From Thuidium tamariscinum (taxonomy: Eukaryota; Streptophyta; Bryopsida; Hypnales; Thuidiaceae): DNA of 64,000 bases. The stretch spans positions 3,348,001-3,412,000 of the forward strand of contig OX344751.2 of the NCBI GenBank assembly GCA_947034885.2. The letters are read 5' to 3'. Shown here piece by piece: positions 46,018-60,100 of the stretch. Below the pieces are notes generated by a model, which searched no databases, had not been told where the DNA came from, and worked only from the letters and a program-made list of their open reading frames with translations. The first letter of the stretch is position 1; the number at the start of each line of letters is the position of its first letter. A program made the position numbers and the translations under genes.

Positions 46018-47820
46018 TCGAAACTCCAAACGCAATTGTCGTGTTACATAAATAGCGATAGACTACTGTATTATTATTTGAACCTACGCAAAACCGTGAC
46101 TAAAATGTTACTGAACTCCAGCTCAAACTCTTGCCCTTACTCTTGCTCCAACGGTTGATCGAGCAGACATTGAATTCTCTTTCTGTGTTAACTTGTTACA
46201 CTTGTAATTAAGCAATCACGAGATTTTCCAAGCTGCTGTTACGTTCTTGGGCCTGATGAAGCTCCCAATTTTAAGGTAACCCAAATCGAGTCGGAGCAAA
46301 TTAGCTTGGTCATGGGCATGCTTACATTAGCTTACCTTTCATCCGACTGATTTTCTCAGCACCATTGCTTGAAGTAATTGCTAATGGTGAACAGAATCGT
46401 TTAGCCTACTGGATCTTTTGATCCAGGGTAAGTGTCCATTTCAAGACCATATGCAGTCAGTAGGGACTCTAAGTATGTGCTAATTGTGATTTATGGAAGC
46501 ATTTCTTAAACCATTGAAACGGAAATTAAGAAGACAAGAGTAAAATGAAATTTAATATGAGGAAGGTCATTAATGGCAACTCAATTTTAAAGCATGTAGC
46601 CACTGCAATGGTGACTTGTGCATTGAGAATCAGAGTTGAGACAAAAGAACCCACAAACAAGCCCTAACAGACACAATGATAGGAGTTGCGGGCACTGGGC
46701 AACATCATCAGACTGAACACAACCAAGTCATGATTTTGTACCCGTCAGATCATATTCCAAGTTGGAAACAGCACAGCTGAAGCTCTGATGACCGTCGTGA
46801 TGGAATGCCTCATCATACGGGAAAAAAATGATACCAAAAACTAAGGTTGGATCTCTCAGACAAATGCCTCATTTGTTCTTCAGAGTAACTGGAAAATCCA
46901 GCGGTTGGCAAGCTATGGTAGCTTCGCACGACCACGCGATAAAACATCGCAAAAACGGCTCCACAACCTTCACTTGCGCCTTAAACTCAGATTCGTCATC
47001 TTATGTCATCTTCACCGAGAACCGGTACTAAAAACCCTAGCAAAACCCTAAGGACAGAAGCAGGAAATGAACCCCTAAAAATAATAGAGCAAGAATGTTT
47101 CTGCTCATTTTGACGCTTGCAATATGGACAAAGCATAAGGCAAGTAACACGAGACAGACATCGCATTGCTGGCTTTTCAACCGGACGTTGCAACTCGGTT
47201 TTGGCACATGCTTAGGGCGGTTTCATCCTATAAAATCAGAACCGCCCGGGGTGCATTGTGCAGGCAATTGACTCTACATAGATCTTCTTCTTGGCCTCAT
47301 CGATCTTAGTGGTACTGTGTATAATCAATTGACCGAAGCCATCAAGAGTAGCAAATACATTTTTAATCATCGGCCACAACGATAACAACTTGATTATGAA
47401 GAAAGGTAGACGAGAAAGCCTCGTTCGGATGGTACAGCAAGCCGCTCAAAAACAAATCCAGAAAGACTTACGAATTATTCTGCGACACAAGAATGAGTAA
47501 CAATTCAGATGCGCAACCGCGATCGTGAGGCGGGGAGGTGTGGCCGTATCCGTCCTCAGAACAAGTTTTGCTCATTGAGGAGAGGAGACCGATCTTGGCA
47601 GACGGTCTGATATATATAGAAGAATTAATTAGGGCTTATCGACCGTTCTCAAAGGAAGGCCGTTCGATCTCCAGGAATCGACGGCGGGTGTGCGTAAATG
47701 ACCTGGATGACGTAGCTCCGATGGATGTACAGAGTTTATGGATGTACAACCCTGTCGAGAAAAACGGTACTCACTTTTTCAGTATGTTTGCAGTACTGCA
47801 CAAATACTACTGAAGAACCT
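46018..47820. other. Wax gene 3' flank and spacer
   Basis: The first few hundred bases probably hold the 3' UTR; I see no canonical AATAAA close to the stop. Further on there are telo-box words (AAACCCTA near 47033) and a 91-codon frame at 47538-47813 without recognisable features. Base composition is less AT-rich than in the repeats. A small unrecognised gene on either strand cannot be excluded. Confidence 0.4.
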
Positions 47821-50800
47821 CAACAATAGAGGATCCGAGTTATACTCTCGTAGTACTGCATTTGAATTATATCTCATTTATAATAATGTTGTAAGTCTGC
47901 ATTCAAGGATAAACTGCAGTATTTCAATTGTAAGCATTTTATCTTGATACAATTGAGTTATTTGTAAAGTCTCCCGCCCCCACTTTGAGCATGACTTTTT
48001 TTGAAGTTGAGAAGGCAACTATAGTTGAAGTGTCAAACTTTTTTGTAAGATACTTCTGTCACACGATTTCAAAAGTAGGGACCAAACTTTTTTAAGCATC
48101 ATTTTGATGGAAAAATAAGTTTTATTCCTACTTTTAGTTCGACTTTTTTAACTCAACCATCTTTTTCACAAAACTCATGGGTTTAAACCCCGGTGTAGTG
48201 TACTTTACGAATAACTCAAATACATCAGAATTACTACAATTTAATACTATCGTCATTTAATTATTGTATTATTTGTATATTAAAAAATAATATATATTTT
48301 TTATTGTTGTAAAATAAAAGAAATACAATAGTATACACAAAATAAGTCAGATTATTATAATGACATTATACTTTTGTTGTACATAAATAATATAATTAGG
48401 TTTGTTTTTCTACATATATTTTCAATATTGCTATAGAACCATAACTTCATTGTAAAAATATTGCATTTGTAATCATTTTCTTACTATATCCATATAAAAG
48501 TATTTATAAAAAAATACTATTGCAATATTGCTTCAATTAAATCTTTGAATTAAATCAACAGTATGCTATGTCATTCAATCTTCTTAGAAATTCAATAAAA
48601 TCATGAATTGAACCAACATATAAGGCATATAAAATACATTCACCATTAATAAGATTTGAAAAGACATTAAAATCAATAACTATATTTGAAAAAAGTCATA
48701 TAACACTTGGATTTACTTGCATCCGAATACATGGAACCACTACTCAATCATAGAGAACATAACCACAGCACTACCATATTCCAATCTACTAGTAATAGTA
48801 TTTGAATTTCACTAATTTACAATCACTCTAAAGTTCGTTGAAAAGTCACTCCAAGCCTTCATATTGATACCTACAACAACCATTCAAACATCAACTTTAT
48901 TAGCAGGCACAAAATTAGAACTTTCTTAATACACTTTATTCATTCTATAATATTGTATGTGCCTAAGTCATAGTAAAAGTAGTCTTTAAAGAATGGTAAT
49001 TGATAACTCAATCAACAACATACCCTTAAATGACAAATGCTCTCCAAACTTTTTGATGAGACCAAATTTCACCAGTAGCAATGACGTTATTGTTGAACTC
49101 CAAGTGGAGTCCTATCTATAAAAAACAATCACAATATTGCTATAATGTACAACAATAAGAATAGCACTAATTAGACCACTTCAAGGCATTTAAAAATAAC
49201 ATAAATATTCACACTATATAAATATTACAAATGAGAATCGTGGCTACATACCTAATGGAAACAAAAATGATTCTTTTAAAGAGAGCTTCCTCTGCAAAAC
49301 AACATCAACCAACAATTGAAATGTAAGCTACCTATACATAAACATCATCAATACACTACTTCAATGAGAAGAAAACATGAGATATAAAAAGCCTTAATAA
49401 ATTTTTTTTTAATTCTCTAAATCAAAAAAGTGGCCAAGTGATTTTTTTTTAATTCTTCAACATTTGTAGAATAATAGTAACCTTAGGGATAGACCAAACC
49501 CCTAAGAAAATTTAGCCCCTTATCCACTTCAATAAACCTTCAAAAACTCTTGAGAATCAAAAATGATAAATACATCAGTTCAGCTAGAGAATACTACAAC
49601 CATGGTGCGATTCCCTTGCACTTATCAAAATGTTTTATTTTCTATTCAAATAAACAAGAGGTAGATACAAAACTACTATAGGTAGCACATGTTTAAAGTG
49701 AAAAACTTTAAATATTTTTAATCACTAAAAATCCATCAATATTTACTATTAATTAGCTCTACTATACTTCTTTCATGTTCACGTCAAAAAAAATTTTACA
49801 AACCTGCTTAAAGTGCCGAATCAAAGATATGAGGACTGTTCAAGCTCTCCAATATGCTCCAATGTAATTTCGTGCTCCATATTTCTAAATACACCCATAA
49901 ACTCTTTTAAGACAAGGTAGTCAACATATTGCACAAAAAAACACTACTTTTCAATGCCTCTACAAAAACCATCAGTTACCTCTAAAATAATTGAGGTGCA
50001 CACGAAGAGTCCACACTAATGATAAAATAGATATGAAAGATACAAAAATAATAATAAATTTGCAAGAAACAAACTTAATCCATTTTCTAAAGCTATTAAA
50101 GTAAAACTAACTTACCTTAAAAATACCTAGAGAGAAGGATTTCTCATGGCTCACATCCCATGATATTGTAGTCATCATTGTATCAAAGTCCCAAATGACT
50201 CCAACAAGCATTACCAATGAAGTTGTGATGACATACACTAAGAACAAGTGCATAAACTCCATGTACTTGGTTAAGTACCAAGGTAATTGACATAAATTAT
50301 TAAAAAAGAATCAATGAATAGCCCTAGAAGGGTTCATTTGATACATAAGAGCTCTGGCACTTTATAAACAATTTAGATAAGAGTTCAACCTTATTTTACT
50401 GTAAATAATTGAAAATGATATCTTTTATTCACCAAAAAAGACACCAAAGTTATCTTAGGTTGTACAAAAAAACATTGACTAGTGCCAACATCCTCACAAA
50501 TAGATTAAAAATCCAACCTTCCACTACCTACAAGTGAAGAATTCGTTAACTAGAAGATAAAGTTCACTTTTACCAATCACAAAAATACAAGAAATAAATA
50601 GAAGTGTGAAAACATGTGACATTGACTTTGGTTCACAACCTTTAGGTACATAAAAAACTTTTCAACAAATTTAACGACTAAATCAAGATTCCCTAATCTA
50701 CATCCAACTTCAATCTCTAATCAAAGAAATTCCTCAACTACCCGTTCACAAACCTCGCAACTTCTCTACGTCTTCCTCCGCACCAACCAATCAAGAACAT
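47821..50800. other. AT-rich spacer, no gene recognised
   Basis: About 3 kb with no long frame. Some stretches have the look of introns of a minus-strand gene relic whose clearer part is at 51.1-52.1 kb, but no exon can be supported here. Confidence 0.4.
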
Positions 50801-51109
50801 CAAAATTCACCTTTTACATTGATGATATCCCCTTTGTATCTTTTGGATTCTAGAGATGCAAAAAATAATAATGGACTTCGCTCAACAAGTTACTCACCCA
50901 GTGAGATGCAAATAGACTTTTTGAAAATTTAATTACTCTTCTAACAAAGATGATGATCCCAAATCCATCCCCAACACATCATGTAATGAGTCACCATTAT
51001 TTTTTCCATCAAGTATGACATTTATCCTCTTGATTTAATTGAATCTCTGCAGTATAAATGTTGTGTAAGCCTTTATACTTGCTTTGTGAAATCGTAGCTC
51101 TAAATCCTT

Positions 51110-52131
51110 CATATTCCTGTCTCCATCCATAGCCAAACCCAACTACAAATGCCAAATAAATAATTTTAGTATTGAGAAAGTCAACGAAACATAGCGTTCA
51201 AAAGAAATTCAACAATTGAATAATATTAGTTGTAGAACTTACCACATAGGCAAACCATACCAATTGGTTTAGGAGCATTGAAATGGGGATTGTTGTGGAG
51301 TAGTTCTTTCCACTCAAAATGCACGTAATTGAGCCAAAGAAGGCATCTGATCCAAATGGATCGTCATCTTTCCATCGTCAATTATTGTGACTATGAAATG
51401 GAAGAAGGTTACTTCTCCAGATCTCAATTTCAGATTGGCTTCCATTGACAGGTTTTGGCACATCCAAAAGTCGCCACAATTACAAGCAGGTATGAGAAGC
51501 AAATCTTTCCTGCCTATTGATTATGGTTGTTTTCACCTTTGTTTTTATACCCTCTTCCCATACCCTCTAAAACGCAACCCATTTGAAAATATCCCCCTCT
51601 CCAACATTGAAAACAACCAAAATTTCTTGTTTCATATGCTCTTCATGAGGGAACATTCTACTTTTAATTACATCCAATCCCAACATTAGTTTTTTTGAGA
51701 TTTTCTTCATGTGTGGTTTCACCATCTCCCATTTTGCTACATCTGGTGCAGGACTTTCGTTCATTCGATTATTGACCAAACCTTATAATAAATGGTTGGT
51801 TGTTCTCAAATCAATGATTTGTACTTCCATACTCCTTATCCACTCAAGTGAATTCACTTGACTCTCAAATGCAATGGCATGGGGGTGCGGTGGTTGGCCA
51901 CCAACATTTGGAATAGAAGAAGTTGACACAGAAGGATTTTGAGCATTTGGAAGAGAAGAACTTGGAGTCGAAAGGTTTTGAGTAGAAGAACTTGGGACAA
52001 AACCTCGTTGTTCAGATGGAGGAACTTGGGCTTACGGTGACGTGGGAAACCTCGGTGCAATGGGAGGTTAGAGGTTGGTAATCACTACGGTGTGAAATAG
52101 GCTCTTCATCTCCCATCTCGGAGCTGGCCAT
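51110..52131 (-). pseudogene. Possible decayed split gene, minus strand
   Basis: A Met start at about 52131 (MASSEMGDEEPISHR) leads into a Ser/Pro/Gln-rich stretch (PSSSTQNLSTPSSSLPNAQN) and a helical segment (WEMVKPHMKKISKKLMLGL), with a frameshift and stops between. A further fragment (51314-51502) reads CGDFWMCQNLSMEANLKLRS and DDGKMTIHLDQMPSLAQL. A good donor (GTAAGTTC, near 51245) and a possible acceptor (near 51145) suggest introns. I cannot name a family; a transposon-derived or host gene remnant are both possible. Confidence 0.35.
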
Positions 52132-55100
52132 CTATCGTCCAACACCCAACTCTAAAAAACAATAACACGTACTAAAAGCTCTTCAAATTACACTGTTTTG
52201 AAAAATCTTAATGAATGAAAATATATCAACCTGCACAAGCCATTCAAACTTTAAAAACTATCGGCAAATTCATTTATAATATTGAAGCATGCATAGAATA
52301 CAAGCCGAGGCACATGCACTTTTCATAAAGAAACACAAAACACAAAAAAGAACCAAATGACAAAGGGACACAAATCAACAAGCTCCAAACAAGCTTCAAA
52401 CAATAACCACTTAGGCACCCAAAAGATTCCCAACCAAGAGTATTACTGAAAAGAATGACGGTGGGCACAACTAAACAAGCTTGAAGCGAGTCGTTTCTAC
52501 GTCTCCTAAGGTTGCCACGTCGTTATTCTAAACCCTAAAGTCTTTCCTTTACAAATCAAACCCATCAAATATGATAGTCTTCTTTCCTTCTTTAACCAAA
52601 ACAAATCTTTAGAGTGTGTCCAACAATTCTTGAATTCATCTACACATACAATACTACACAGAATTTTAGACAATTTCAATCATTCTGCACCAAAACAACC
52701 CTCGAAGGTTGTACTTAAATTTTTTGTTGAAATGGGATGTAGCAAACTCTTGGTGGACTTTGAATGATGCGTTAGTGCAGTGTTGCACTCATTGCCAACT
52801 TCCACCGCAATATATGAGACAGTTGCCCGCTAAGATGTGCTCGAAAGCTTCATCTGTGGTTTGAAGGCATAAATTGGCAGGACGGATACTGATTGGTATC
52901 TACTTCCTTTGGCCAACTGTTGGACGGAGGTCATTTCCATTGATAGAGGACTAATCATTGGTCAATGCGGTTTAATTTTTTCTTCTCTCAAAATCAAATA
53001 CAAAAATTAGGTTGCCCCTCACTAATGTCTCCACATTCTATACTATATAAATATTGATTGTTTCTCTTCAAAAATACACTACATTTGAATTGATGTAATT
53101 GGGATTTGTGAAGTTCCATGTATTAAAAAAATTCTAAAGAAAATTTTATTATCTTTGATGAATTTTTCAATAACTTTCTTGATGTAAAGAAAATTAATTG
53201 ACAAGGCAATCTAATTTCACTATTTTTGGTAGGCATTGACACAATATTCAATTATATGTAGTTTTTCTTTTTTCAATGTGTAGTCTAAATTTTTTTAATT
53301 CTTAAAAAATTACTTTTCAAATAAATAAAAATTAGATTATTTTTATTTGGTTATTATAATTTATATACATATTTTTGTAGAACTTTGAATCATTCCATTT
53401 TTATTAATGAAAAAAAAATGTTAGGAATTCTTGTTTGGAGTAGTGCCAAGGTAGGTATGAAATCTTTATTCTACGAAGAGATTTGAGATCTTTGATTTAA
53501 TTAAAGTTTTAATATTTTTGTAAATACATTTTGAAAAAATAGGTGTACATTTTTTAAGAAAACTATACATTTAGGGAAATTGACATTTTAAAAATCCATC
53601 AATAAATTATTAACAATTTAGTCCTTTAAATCATTTTCTATATCTTCCTATTTACTATTTCTTTCTAATATGTTGTATAATTTGAAATAATTTGAAATAT
53701 TTCAAGCATTTTATGTCGTTGACTTAAAGGTTGCAAGAACCTTTGATGAGTAACCACCATTCAAATATTCTTTTCTTATGAATGTGACCTTTTGAATTAA
53801 AAACTGTCTATTTTTTCATAAGGCCAAATTTTTTTGTTTTGTTAATTCAACCACTAATATCTTATAATGTGCATGATTGAAATTTCTTATATGTTTTTTA
53901 TATCTATTAAAACTAGTATACAATGAGATCCTACAATTACATTTCTTGAAAAATGTTTTATTTTGTGAAATCATTTTTGGATTCTATAGATAAATGGTTA
54001 GAAATTTAGTATTTTAATCCCTAAAGGAAATTTGGATAGGTCATTGTGAATGAAATATTATTTTCTTTGAATTTTTCACACAACATGTGTTCAAGGAGTA
54101 GCTTTAAGGCCCAACAATTTTCAAAACTTTTGATTGTATGGTTAAAAAGTTATTGCATGATATGTGACTTTCTTGATCTTTAGTAGATCAAGTAGTTCTA
54201 AAAACTTCTTTAGCAAACAATTTTTGAAAAAATAAAAAATTGAAATGGGTTTATTACATTTGTATCTATATACAGAACCTTGAATCACTCCATTTTGATT
54301 AATGATATGAAATTTATTCATGAGGACTTTTACTTTGGGATAGTTTTTCAGTATTTATAGAATCTCTACTCTACAAAAAAGTTTGAAATCCTTTATTCAA
54401 TTCAATTTTTATAATTAATGAAAAAATTAAAACATTGGATGGAGATTGTTCATTACTATCTATAGTGTTTACAAACCGCGTCTTTTCTCCCCCCCCTCGC
54501 AAAGTATGAAAAGATTTTGGTGGCCGTTGATGGCCACCATCCACGGTGCATGGGGCCCTCTTACCATAGGAGCACTCTAGAACTCTAAAACCGTAGGTGT
54601 TGTATCGTGCACGCTGCTTGGAAGGACAATAAAGGCCATTGTCATTCAGACATAGGGATTAGTGACCTTTCGTCTTTTCTTTGTATTTTTCCTTTTGTTT
54701 TGGGCATGGTGCAATAGAGCTCTTCAAGGTGCAATATTAATGTTGTATTCATTACCTTTCCTATCTTGCAAGGTTACTTTTTCTTTGTAATCTTAGGGTT
54801 CTAGATAGAGACATGACAATGTCATGAAATTTTAATGAGAAAATTCCTTGAGATTTCTTGAACATTTCATGAGATTTTGCTAAAGAATTTTGTTGTTGGA
54901 TACTTTTTTTGGCGTGTAGAGGAGAACATGTGATTAACGTCAAAGAGTCATTTTTGTAATGAGATTCTTGGCGTGGAAGAGCGAGTAGGAGGAGCCAATT
55001 TTTTGGAAGAGGAAACTACGGTACTTATTGGATTTTCATATTTTAGGTTTCCATTGCTTTCATTTTGAAATGATTTTTGTTATTTTGAATTTGGTAATTC

Positions 55101-55200
55101 ATATCATCACAAATTCAAAATCATCTTTTTTGTAGAATATAACATTCTCAAGGAACTACTTGAAAGCTATGAACATAGATCCAAAAGATTAAATTCTGAG
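52132..55200. other. AT-rich spacer, no gene seen
   Basis: Mostly low-complexity AT-rich sequence. A short GC-richer block at 54480-54640, following a C-run (CCCCCCC near 54490), may be an element edge. No RNA gene or ORF supported. Confidence 0.45.
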
Positions 55201-55480
55201 TTCTTTAATTTTGTGCATAATAATGAACTAATGTTATCTTTACAATATGAGGCATGGTTTAAATTTGATAAATTTCCTCAAAGAAGGAAGTTTGTATTCT
55301 TTAATTTTGTGCATAATTATGAAGTAATATCATAATTGCAATATGAAGCATGGTTCAAATTTGATAAATTTCTTCAAAGATAGAACTTTGAATTCTTTAA
55401 TTTTGTGCATAATTATAAACTTTTGTTATGTTTGCAACGTCAAGTGTGGTTCAAATTTACTATTATCTCTTTTGATTCAT
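55201..55480. repeat. Tandem repeat, three units of 96 bp
   Basis: TTCTTTAATTTTGTGCATAA recurs at 55201, 55297 and 55393, exactly 96 bp apart. The rest of each unit is similar (GCATGGTTCAAATTTGATAA). The third unit is the most diverged. A short minisatellite. Confidence 0.8.
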
Positions 55481-57162
55481 TCATTCATCAATGTGTTTCC
55501 AAAAATTAATTCTTCATTGCATATTAGGAGATTAAATAAATGTCTTCAATATTTGAGGTAGTAGCATTAGTTTCGTGTTACAATGAAGAAAGTGCAACTT
55601 TCATAACTTTCTTGTTATGAAAATCTAGAGATTTTTGGATGTTCTTCTAATATTGAAGGAAAGCATGTATTTCAAGAAAATTGAAAAAATAGGGCAAGGG
55701 GACAATGAAATAGAGAAGAATTCAATGCTTCTACTTTCCATTGACTTTATACAAAAGCATGAAATTGACGAATTCCAAAAGATGGGACCCATGGATTCAT
55801 AATTGTTGGGCCTTCACCAGAGATAGGTCAAGAAATGATTTTTATCTAAACATTTGTAAGGTGATTTGGTTCAATAATAAATTTGAAGTTTTAGTACAAG
55901 TACACCCTTTGGAGATTCTTTGGAATGTTTTTCTTAATCAAATTAAAAAATAACATGTGTGCTTAATTTAAAATTCATGTTGGATTTTCTATTCTTAGCA
56001 CAATTTATCACTATCCACTCTAAAGACACAGAAGTCACAAGCATTATTTACATTATTACATTACATTACATTATTACAAAATAAGATTCATTACATTATT
56101 ACAATATTACAAGCATTAGTTGGTATTTGCATTTTCCAATTCCATTAATAAATTCTTCACAACTTAGTATTTTGAATCATTTTCTACTTCCTTCTACTTA
56201 CAATTTTTTCCTAAGAGTTGTACAATTTCAAATGATTTGAAAATTTCTGAGCATATAGGAAACTTACATTGAATAATGAATTCAAAGAGTAACCACCATT
56301 ATGTAAAGAATAATTAGATATTTTGTCTACACCTTTTCAAACCATCTTACTACTAGATGCTACAATCACATGTGTCAAAAAATTGTTTTTTCCTAAAATT
56401 TTGCATTTGTATTAGAAATTGCAATTTTGGAGCATTTTTGGTGAAAAGATAGTTGAAAACCTTTGGGGATTCAATCATTTTGTAATTTTTTCTATTTATT
56501 ATAATTTTCTAATAATGTTTTTTGCAATTTCATGTTATTTGAAATGTTTTAAGTATGCAATGGATTTGCCTTCAAGGTCGTAGAATTCCAAAAGGTAACT
56601 TCTATTTTGAATATATTTTCATAGGGATGTGACTTTCTCAAGTGCAACTACCCTTTTTTCTCCAAATTTGTCAATTCAAATGCTAATATTTTACAATGTA
56701 CACAATGGAAATTTCTTATGGTTTTTTGACATCTTGCAAAATTAGTGTATTATATTATTATTCTACAGTTATATTGTTGAAAAATATTTTTTTGGCTAAA
56801 CATAATACTTGTAATAAAAATAGCAATTTAGAAGTGTTTTTAGTGAAAATATTGTCAAAACCTTTGGAGGTTAAATTAGTTGAAGAAAGTGAAAATAAAA
56901 ATAGAAGTGAATCAAATGACAATGAAAATAAATAAAAGAATTCATAAATACAACTTCAAAAGTAAAATCATAGTTATGAATAATTGGAGGCAAAATAATA
57001 CCAATAGGAAAACACTATAGACTTTAGACTTTTATTTTAGGAAAAAAAAGTTCACTTATATTTTTAAAGTATATAAATACTCTTTTAATATAAATTGTAA
57101 AAAAAAAAAAATAATATTTCATAGGCCATCATTTTTTAGGATCCCTTTCAATTTTTCATTTA
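55481..57162. other. AT-rich spacer before the transposase relic
   Basis: Contains an ATTACATT-type microsatellite at about 56040-56110. The frame at 56696-56935 is Lys/Asn/Glu-rich and of low complexity. No terminal inverted repeat for the downstream transposase could be recognised. Confidence 0.4.
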
Positions 57163-60100
57163 TTGTTTTTAATTTCTACAATGGAAATTTTCAAGTGTAA
57201 GTGGTGTAGTGCTGGTCCATTTAGACATAAAAGATCTTTATCTACACATAAATTAACTTGCATAGGGCATTTGAAGCCTAATGCACGTCAATTCCAAATT
57301 CCTATACCTCTAAATATTGTAGATACCGACAAAGCAGCTAGTAAACCTTCACATATTAGTCAGAACCCTCAATTTGACATGCCTGTGGAAGTGAATGCAC
57401 CACATGGAGCAAACAATCCTTTCCAACTAAATTTGGATGAGCCAATAGATGATGACATAGACATAGATGACTTCATTTATTTTGATCAAGGTGAATCTAC
57501 ATCCATTTCATAATATTCAACCTTTAGTTTCATCAATTGGATTAGAACATGTAGAAAGGGAGGGGGTTTCTCAAATAGTGACATAGATAGGTTGTTCAAA
57601 CAACTGTTGTTCCATCCATCTTTTAAACTAGAAGATGTCTTAATGAAATCCTCTAATGATGTTCAAAACTTTGAAAAAACATTTTACAATGAAGGAGACG
57701 AAATGACGAATGGAAAAAAGTAGAAATTGAAGGTAATGTTTTAAATTATCAAGATCCAATAATTGCATTAGAAACATTATTTTCGTCTCTTGTTGTTGCT
57801 GAAAATTTTATCTTACTGTAACCATTAATGGCACTATCGGAAGAAGATTTGAGGAGAAAAATATATTCAACTCCTGCAACAGGAAATTGATGGCATTCAA
57901 TGTAAGTAAGTTCCCTTATTCACAAACTTATAGAACATAACATTGTTTAAATTACACTATATTCTATTTACACTTGTTTCAAATGTTTCAAATTTAGAAT
58001 GTAAATTCATGGTGGTCCTTCAAACATATTTTATATCTTGAAATTTCATTATGTATGGCATTTTAGATATTGATATTTGTACAGGAACATGTGAATGCTG
58101 AACATGGCGAAGGCATGGTGATTGTACCTATAATCTTATATAGTGATAAAACGTCATTATCCAATACTGGCAAAGTAAGTGGGCACCCCATTTATTTTAG
58201 CATCGCAAATATTTCTTGTGAAGATAGATATCATCTTGAAGAACATTGCTTGCTAGCAATTCTACTAGATTTTAATGTTGTTGAATCTAAACCTTTGAAA
58301 CGGTTACAATTATTTCAAAAATGTCTCTTACACATTTTAAAACCACTTAAAGACACAAGTTTTAGGTAATTCCTTCTTCCTTTCACTTACATTTACTAAT
58401 GTTTTTTTCAATCTTTTTAGAGTAACTACCATAGAAGACAATGTTATTATTTGCTAAAAAAGATTCGACATAGAAGTTTCGAATGTAAAGTGAAGAACAA
58501 AGAATTGAGTACCATTGCTTACCATAGTATATCATCTAAATAGTATGAAAGATATTTGTATATAGAATATGAAAATTCATTGTTTAGAAATTTGTGTACA
58601 TGAATCTTTCATTAGTGAATATTTAACCATTATCATTTTTTTTAATTGCTTGACATTGTTATTTGATAGGGGGGCTTCTTTATGTAATCCATTTGGCACC
58701 GAACAACAAGTGTGTCCTCGATTATATGCTTATGTTTGTGACCATCTAGAAGGATGTAAGGTAAAAGAACTACTTTTAATGTAATTGCAAAGTAATGAAG
58801 TGATATTGTTTAAATTTAAACATATAATTTTTTAAATATTTATTCTTCAATTTTCTAAATATGCATGTCTACCATGAACAAGTAACTTGTACATATGATA
58901 CAAATAAATCTCACCATCCTTGCAGTATGTGTATGTGCCCAACTCTTTCATTAGTAAATGTTGAAAGAGGACACAATGAATATCGCAGAGAAACATCAAT
59001 GAAAATAATTTTTCAACAAATGTCTAGAGAACCACGAAGGATTCAAGCAGCAACAACAAGATTACATTCATTGCATCCAGTAGAGGTAAGTTTATTCATG
59101 CCATGGTGAAGATTGTTGTTGAAGTTGTAAAAAAACAACACAATATGTACACATGTATTCTCCATAGTGAAAATCATAAATATATATGTTGTAGGTTTGG
59201 AAAGCACTCCTCTAATTTCCTTTCATTTAATTGAAAATAGTAGTTCATATATAGTCTCATTCAATACAATTATAAATGTAATACATTTTGGTATTCTTTG
59301 GGTGTTGAATTAAGTGCAATTCTTAATATTGGGTAGGTAGTATCAACAAATGCAATGTTTAACTTCACTGAATGTACACATTATGTTTATTGTTTAATAG
59401 TGTGCGCTATGGGGCTTTGGTAGAGGTGATACTGAATTTGGAAATCCCTATCTTGTAATTAATGTTGACATGCTACACCAAGCTGATTTAGGCATCTTCA
59501 AAATCCTTATGGACATATTGCAAAGCATGTCTAAAGATTAATGCACTCCCCTCTTACTGAATTGGATAGAAGGCTACTAGTAATCAAAGATTCCACACGA
59601 TTTTTTCAATTTAGGGTACCTGAAACTAAAAAAGGTGGTTACTTTACTTCAAATGCAAACTTTGCAGCATTTGAAAATCATTGTGTAATGTAGGTTAGTT
59701 CTATTTCAAACCAATGGTACTAGTTTGTGAGTATGAGAGCCTTGAGCATAAATATAAGTATGTATCATGCAATCATTGAGGGTGTTTATAACATGAACAC
59801 CTATAATATAGGTACTTATAGAATATATATATACACACTATTAACATAGAAGGTTATTATAATATAGATACTTATATCATAGGTATAAAGTCTTCTAAGC
59901 TTATAGGCTTATACTTTTATGTTCACATAATAGCAACCCTCTATTTTAAGTTTAGCACCATTTTTGAGACTCCATGGCTATAATAATTTAACATTGGAAA
60001 TATAAAGATGTAGTTTAATCTAAAATGAAATAGATACCTAAAAAACAAAGGCAACTAATAATTGCAATGACTAATAGTTTTTATAATTGTTTATTGTTCA

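Noticed and set aside
47538-47813. 91-codon frame downstream of the wax gene as a small gene
   Set aside because: No recognisable motif and no splice or start context that sets it apart from chance.
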